Source: Treponema sp. UBA7570 (lineage in GTDB: Bacteria; Spirochaetota; Spirochaetia; Treponematales; Treponemataceae). Taken from it: 9,470 bases of DNA. Location of the stretch: contig DLLE01000005.1 in NCBI GenBank assembly GCA_002477955.1, positions 587-10,056 of the forward strand. Reading direction: 5' to 3'. Below, piece by piece: positions 5,612-9,470 of this stretch; position 1 is the first letter of the stretch, and the number at the start of each line of letters is the position of its first letter. Below the pieces are notes generated by a model. It had not been told where the DNA came from. It searched no databases and was given only the letters and a program-made list of their open reading frames with translations. Both the position numbers and the translations under genes were made by a program.

Positions 5612-5693
5612 ACAGTTTGCTCAAGCGTTGCTTTCTAAAACTGTGATTCTCGTCATCCGTGGCTCACCGCTAACGCGAAATTTTTAGAGGAGA
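5612..5693 (+). promoter_or_regulatory. Folded 5' leader with competing hairpins over the RBS
   Basis: ACAGTTT (5612-5618) pairs with AAACTGT (5638-5644) around an inner AAGC-GTT-GCTT hairpin. Alternatively TTTCTAAAA (5632-5640) pairs over nine positions (seven Watson-Crick and two G-U) with TTTTAGAGG (5682-5690), which includes the Shine-Dalgarno sequence AGAGGAGA (5686-5693). Both folds need the A at 5638-5640, so they exclude each other: the first leaves the ribosome binding site open, the second covers it. Whether temperature, a ligand or a protein decides is unknown. Confidence 0.35.
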
Positions 5694-5699
5694 CATTTT

Positions 5700-6539
5700 A
5701 TGACAAATTACGATGAAAACCTGGGAATTTATTTGAAAGAAATAAACAAAATTCCGCTCTTGAATCATGAAGAAGAAACAGAACTGGCAATTAAGGCTAA
5801 AAATGGCGATAAGGCTGCAAAAGATAAAATTATAAATGCGAATCTTCGGTTTGTCATAAATGTTGCAAAAAAATACCAGAATCGTGGACTGGAACTTGGC
5901 GATTTAGTCAGTGAAGGAAATATTGGTCTTTTGACTGCGATTGAAAAATTTGACGTTACAAAAGGTTATCACTTTATTTCATATGCTGTTTGGTGGATTC
6001 GTCAGACAATTTTGAAGGCGGTTTGCGAAAAAGGACGTGCAATTCGTATTCCAATGAACCGCATGAACGAGCTTGTTCAGATTGAAAAGGCTAAAAAACT
6101 TGTTCACGGCAAAAAGTCTGAAAGCGAAGAAATTGAAACGATTGCGAAAATGCTTGGCATGGAAAAACAGCATGTAAACGAAATGCTTGAAATTAACCGC
6201 GATATGATTAGTCTTGATGCTCAGGTTGAGAATAAAGACGGGGATATTGGTACTGTCGGCGACTTTGTAAAAGACGAAAAATATTCGAATGTTGATGAAA
6301 AGGTTATAACGGAAAATCTTCAGAAAGACATTGCGAATGTTCTTGGAACTCTTAAACCGGCAGAAGAAAAGGTTATCCGTCTTCGTTACGGTCTTGACGG
6401 TGAAAAACCTATGTCTTTGGCTCAGATTGGCGAAGAATGCAATCTTACTAAGGAAAGGATCCGCCAGATTGAAAAAACTGCAATCTGCCGTATGCAGCAT
6501 CCTGTTCGTGCAAGACGGCTTGAGGCTTATGTTGCTTAA
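5700..6539 (+). CDS. Short sigma-70 family RNA polymerase sigma factor (RpoD/RpoS-like)
   Basis: The 279-aa protein carries regions 1.2 to 4.2 without the acidic region 1.1. Region 1.2 is YLKEINKIPLLNHEEE (11-26). Region 2 spans 46-115 with ANLRFVINVAKKYQNRG, DLVSEGNIGLLTAIEKFD and the promoter-melting/-10 element FISYAVWWIRQ (92-102). Region 3 covers about 120-200. Region 4 (212-275) holds LRYGLDG and the -35 helix-turn-helix SLAQIGEECNLTKERIRQIE. It directs core polymerase to a promoter set. The compact form and the FISYAVWWIRQ wording recall Bacteroidota RpoD, whereas the primary sigma of treponemes is much longer, so this is probably a second, non-essential or regulatory sigma. AGAGGAGA lies 6 nt before the ATG. 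The upstream region has a sigma-54 promoter, a folded leader and a structured RNA. The gene converges on recG with a 35-bp gap. Confidence 0.96.
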   Translation: MTNYDENLGIYLKEINKIPLLNHEEETELAIKAKNGDKAAKDKIINANLRFVINVAKKYQNRGLELGDLVSEGNIGLLTAIEKFDVTKGYHFISYAVWWIRQTILKAVCEKGRAIRIPMNRMNELVQIEKAKKLVHGKKSESEEIETIAKMLGMEKQHVNEMLEINRDMISLDAQVENKDGDIGTVGDFVKDEKYSNVDEKVITENLQKDIANVLGTLKPAEEKVIRLRYGLDGEKPMSLAQIGEECNLTKERIRQIEKTAICRMQHPVRARRLEAYVA

Positions 6540-6574
6540 CGTTTAGCTCGTTTTGTGGGCTTGAAGGTTTGTTG

Positions 6575-8788
6575 CTATTTTGCGAGAGTTTGGACGTATT
6601 TGAATGCGTCGGCTCTTGCTTTTGCCATAATTTGCTGGTCTTTGAAAAGATCGGCGAGCGCGAATGTCAATTCTCCGCTTTGTACGGTTCCGGTGATTTC
6701 GCCGGGACCTCTTAGTTTTAAATCTTCTTCGGCGATTGCAAATCCGTTGTTTGTTTGGCGGATTGCCTTCATTCGGGCTATTCCAGTTTCTGTTATATTT
6801 TTTGAATAGATTAAAAAACAGTAGGATTGTTCATTTCCTCTTCCGACTCTTCCTCTAAGCTGGTGGAGGGCTGCAAGTCCAAAACGATCTGCCTGTTCGA
6901 TTACCATGCAGCTTGCGTTTGGAACGTTTACGCCGACTTCGACAACTGTTGTTGCGATGAGGACATTTATTTTGCCATTTTTAAAATCTTCAAGAATTTG
7001 AGACTGTTCGTCTTCGTTCATTTTTCCGTGAATTAGTGCGCATTTGTATTCTGGATAAACCTGGGTTTGGAGAAAATTGAATGCGTCTTCTGCGGCTTTT
7101 AATGCCTGTTTTTTTTGAGCACTTTCTTCAAATAATCCTTCGGTTGCGGAAAAATCGTTGTTTTCGGAAAAAATTTCTTCTTGCGCTTCGTTGAGTCCAA
7201 TTGCCGGATAAACAAAATATGCCTGATGTCCTTTTTTTAATTCTGTCCGGACGGCTTCGTAAGCATTTGACTCGTTGCCTTCTTTTGTCAGGTAGGTTTG
7301 AATTGGCTTGCGACCTTCCGGCATTGTGCGGATTGTAAGAATATCTAAATCTCCGAATGCTGTGAGCGCGAGTGTTTGCGGAATTGGCGTTGCGCTCATC
7401 ATAAGCAGGTTAGGTTCTGTAAGTTTTGCGTTTGAACTTGCGCGTGCCTTGTCTAAAATTGCGGATCGTTGCATGACTCCAAATCTGTGCTGCTCGTCGA
7501 TAATTGCCAGGGCGAGATCCTTGTACTGGACGTTTTTTGAAAAAAGCGCGTGAGTTCCGATTACTAGGTTGATTTTACCTTCTTTTAAGGCTGTTAAAAG
7601 CTGAATTCTGCCTTTTGCGTTTACATTTCCGGTCAGATATGCAACAGAAACGTTTAAGGCTTCGAGTTCTTTTGCGGCATTTTCTGCATGCTGTCTGGAA
7701 AGAATTTCTGTTGGCGCCATAAGTGCTGCCTGACTTCCATAATCGATTACCCGGAGGGCTGCAAAAAAAGAAACGAGTGTTTTTCCGCTGCCGACGTCGC
7801 CTTGAAGAAGCGCCCTCATTGAAAACTGTCTTTGCTTCTGTTTTTTTGAAACTAGGGGAGAAGTTTCGTAGCTTTTGTCGATGTCGCAGTTCATCTGATA
7901 AATTACATTTTTTTGGTCTTTTGTGGGGGTAAATGAAAGCCGGTTTAAATATTGTTTTTGTCGTGGAGAAAGCGATTTTGTAAACTGTTCGTCTGAAATT
8001 TGCGGCTGGGCTTGGTCTGAATTTTGCGGTAAAAGTTCAATCGAAGGAAGAAATCCACGGTGCTCGATTGACTGTCTTGCTATTGCGCATTGAAAAAAGA
8101 AAAATTCTTCATATACGAGCGTTTTTCGTGCTTCGTTGTATTCGGCAGGATTTTGCGGATTGTGAATGAGTTTTATTGCGTCGCGTTTGTGCAAAAAATG
8201 GTTTTGAGAAATGAGATATTCCGGCAAATCGTCTTCGATTCCGAGCGCAAATTGCGAAATTGCGGAATTTACGGCTTTTCGGACAATTTTTTGGCTTAAT
8301 CCTTCTGTCAGGCTGTAGACTGGAAAAATTTTGCTTTCTGGAGGCATTATGTTTTCGTAGTCCTGCAAATTTCCTTCGTCTGCGATTTTTTGCGCTTCAA
8401 AAGAAGATGACTGAAGTTTGCCGAACTTCGCTTCAAATTTGCCTGTTACGGTGATTATTGCTCCTTGCGGAAGTGTTTTTTCTAAAAACGGACGGTTAAA
8501 TGCTACAAGTTCTGCGCTTGCTGTTCCATCGGTTATTATGATTTTGAGGGTTTTCATGTTGCCGTAGCCAAACCATTCGTGGCCTGTTACTTTTGCAATT
8601 GTGTGGACTTTTGAGAATTTTAAAGAATCTTTTAAGACTATTTTTTTTGTGCGGTCGTCATAAGTTCGCGGATAGAATTGAAGCAAATCTCCGGCTGTAA
8701 AAATGTTAAGATGCGAGAAAAATTCTGCTGTTTTTTTTCCAACTCCAGAAAGCGCGGAAATAGAATTTTTAATTTCGGAAATTTTCAC
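6575..8788 (-). CDS. recG: ATP-dependent DNA helicase RecG
   Basis: RecG reverses stalled replication forks and processes Holliday junctions. The 737-aa protein has the N-terminal helix-hairpin-like ALSGVGKKTAEFF (12-24), the wedge OB-fold (about 60-145, with GYGNMKTLKIIITDG), and then two helicase lobes. Walker A is GDVGSGKT (330-337), the DExH box DEQH (431-434), motif III SATPIP (465-470), motif V TTVVEVGVNVPNA and motif VI QLRGRVGRG (643-651). The RecG tail follows with LRGPGEITGTVQSG (692-705). It is about 45 residues longer than typical RecG; insertions precede Walker A (about 303-322) and follow YPAIGLNE (about 535-562). The start is a GTG at 8788 with a weak GGTAGC upstream; an in-frame stop 30-40 bp further up excludes an earlier one. 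It starts 40 bp after the YggT gene on the same strand, so the two are likely co-transcribed. Confidence 0.97.
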   Translation of the reverse strand: MKISEIKNSISALSGVGKKTAEFFSHLNIFTAGDLLQFYPRTYDDRTKKIVLKDSLKFSKVHTIAKVTGHEWFGYGNMKTLKIIITDGTASAELVAFNRPFLEKTLPQGAIITVTGKFEAKFGKLQSSSFEAQKIADEGNLQDYENIMPPESKIFPVYSLTEGLSQKIVRKAVNSAISQFALGIEDDLPEYLISQNHFLHKRDAIKLIHNPQNPAEYNEARKTLVYEEFFFFQCAIARQSIEHRGFLPSIELLPQNSDQAQPQISDEQFTKSLSPRQKQYLNRLSFTPTKDQKNVIYQMNCDIDKSYETSPLVSKKQKQRQFSMRALLQGDVGSGKTLVSFFAALRVIDYGSQAALMAPTEILSRQHAENAAKELEALNVSVAYLTGNVNAKGRIQLLTALKEGKINLVIGTHALFSKNVQYKDLALAIIDEQHRFGVMQRSAILDKARASSNAKLTEPNLLMMSATPIPQTLALTAFGDLDILTIRTMPEGRKPIQTYLTKEGNESNAYEAVRTELKKGHQAYFVYPAIGLNEAQEEIFSENNDFSATEGLFEESAQKKQALKAAEDAFNFLQTQVYPEYKCALIHGKMNEDEQSQILEDFKNGKINVLIATTVVEVGVNVPNASCMVIEQADRFGLAALHQLRGRVGRGNEQSYCFLIYSKNITETGIARMKAIRQTNNGFAIAEEDLKLRGPGEITGTVQSGELTFALADLFKDQQIMAKARADAFKYVQTLAK

Positions 8789-8828
8789 TTTTGCTACCGT
8801 TTGTTGATCCGCAGATTTTTAGAATATT

Positions 8829-9437
8829 TTAAAAAGGAAGATGTACGAGAAGATTGCAGATTATTGCAATTAAAAAATCTGCGATTTTTACCGTAATCAG
8901 TGAAAATACAGTTGAAATTATAAGCGCTGTTGTAAAAGGAATGAATTTTTTTGTAAAAATTCCTGATATTTTGTAGGCGAATGGCGAAATCAGGCTGTCG
9001 AGCTGATCCCAAATCGGGCTGTAGGCGCGGTAACCGTTTTTGCGGGACATAAGGCGCATGATTCCCATTGCAATAAGGCGAATTATTAAAAGCACGATTA
9101 AAAATTTTGTGACCGAAGAGACTAGCGACCAGACAAGGCTGAGCACGATTGCCAGAAGATAGCCGACTGTTATTGGCTGTCCGTGCGAAAGGCTTGAAAG
9201 AATACCAGAAACGGCATAAAGGGCACAGAGCGCAAGTGCCGGACTAAAGTCAAGTCCGCGGAAATTTAAAAAGCGAATCTTTCTGAATATGTTGAGATAA
9301 GGGTCGCAGACAGAAGATAAAATTCTTCCGGCTGTTGAATAATTTGCCTTTGGAAACCAGGTTAAAAAAATTCTGATTAAACAGATGAAAGAATAAAAAT
9401 TAACAGACATTGCAATAATTTGAAAAATATTTCTCAT
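8829..9437 (-). CDS. yggT: YggT-family integral membrane protein, two repeats
   Basis: The 202-aa product is hydrophobic with four or five probable membrane spans: about 5-28, 64-84, 91-128 (one long or two short) and 165-198. It contains two YggT units. The first has RIFLTWFP (22-29), DPYLNIFRKI (45-54) and GLDFSP (61-66). The second is more diverged, with LIIRLIAMGIMRL (117-129), SPIWDQLDSLISPF (140-153) and FIPFTTALII. YggT proteins sit in the inner membrane and are linked to cell division, envelope shape and osmotic tolerance in other bacteria; the molecular role is not settled. The ATG at 9437 has GGGAG five bases upstream. The gene precedes recG by 40 bp on the same strand. Only 33 bp remain upstream in the window, so its promoter is not assessed. 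Confidence 0.9.
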   Translation of the reverse strand: MRNIFQIIAMSVNFYSFICLIRIFLTWFPKANYSTAGRILSSVCDPYLNIFRKIRFLNFRGLDFSPALALCALYAVSGILSSLSHGQPITVGYLLAIVLSLVWSLVSSVTKFLIVLLIIRLIAMGIMRLMSRKNGYRAYSPIWDQLDSLISPFAYKISGIFTKKFIPFTTALIISTVFSLITVKIADFLIAIICNLLVHLPF

Positions 9438-9470
9438 TTTATCTCCCGTAAAAAGTCAAGATTAAAACTT

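Noticed and set aside
5979..6500. Minus-strand 173-codon frame opposite the sigma gene
   Set aside because: It is fully contained in a well-conserved sigma-70 gene and reads as a composition shadow.
8794..9012. Minus-strand 72-codon frame between the YggT gene and recG
   Set aside because: It lies almost wholly inside the YggT gene in another frame and has no family resemblance or good ribosome binding site.

Overview
The window looks like a chromosomal segment of a treponeme (phylum Spirochaetota). The DNA is AT-rich. It encodes a short alanyl-tRNA synthetase that stops right after the editing domain, a groES with no groEL beside it, spirochete-style lipoprotein and exported-chaperone genes next to nusB, and a short sigma-70 factor. 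From memory, the order alaS - exported 39 kDa protein - nusB - TPR protein - groES - sigma factor resembles the alaS/Tpn39b/nusB/groES region of Treponema pallidum; this was not checked by search. The codon usage and GC level suit a low-GC gut or rumen treponeme better than T. pallidum.

Layout. Positions 1-1224 (+) hold the 3' two thirds of alaS. A 188-bp gap follows, with an orphan perfect Shine-Dalgarno sequence and a long-loop inverted repeat. Positions 1413-4863 (+) form a tight three-gene unit: an exported SurA/parvulin-like chaperone, nusB, and a TPR lipoprotein. A strong intrinsic terminator at 4864-4903 serves the opposing groES (4914-5186, -). Positions 5187-5699 are a 513-bp non-coding hub. 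It contains the groES promoter, two 17-bp dyads 40 bp apart flanking a perfect palindrome, a candidate structured RNA of about 125 nt, an inverted repeat, a near-consensus sigma-54 (-24/-12) promoter, and a long folded 5' UTR. This leads into a 279-aa sigma-70-family factor (5700-6539, +). It converges on recG (6575-8788, -), which is preceded on its own strand by a YggT-family membrane protein (8829-9437, -).

How the genes fit together. The right and left arms are housekeeping: tRNA charging, antitermination, envelope protein folding, cytosolic folding, fork rescue and membrane organisation. The unusual part is the hub at 5187-5699. There an alternative-type sigma gene appears to sit behind an RpoN promoter, far upstream dyads that could be activator sites, and a 5' leader with two mutually exclusive folds, one of which covers the ribosome binding site. 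This recalls the RpoN-RpoS cascade of Borrelia but in another spirochete genus, and it includes an RNA element I cannot assign to a family.

No tRNA, rRNA, insertion sequence, CRISPR array or phage gene was seen.
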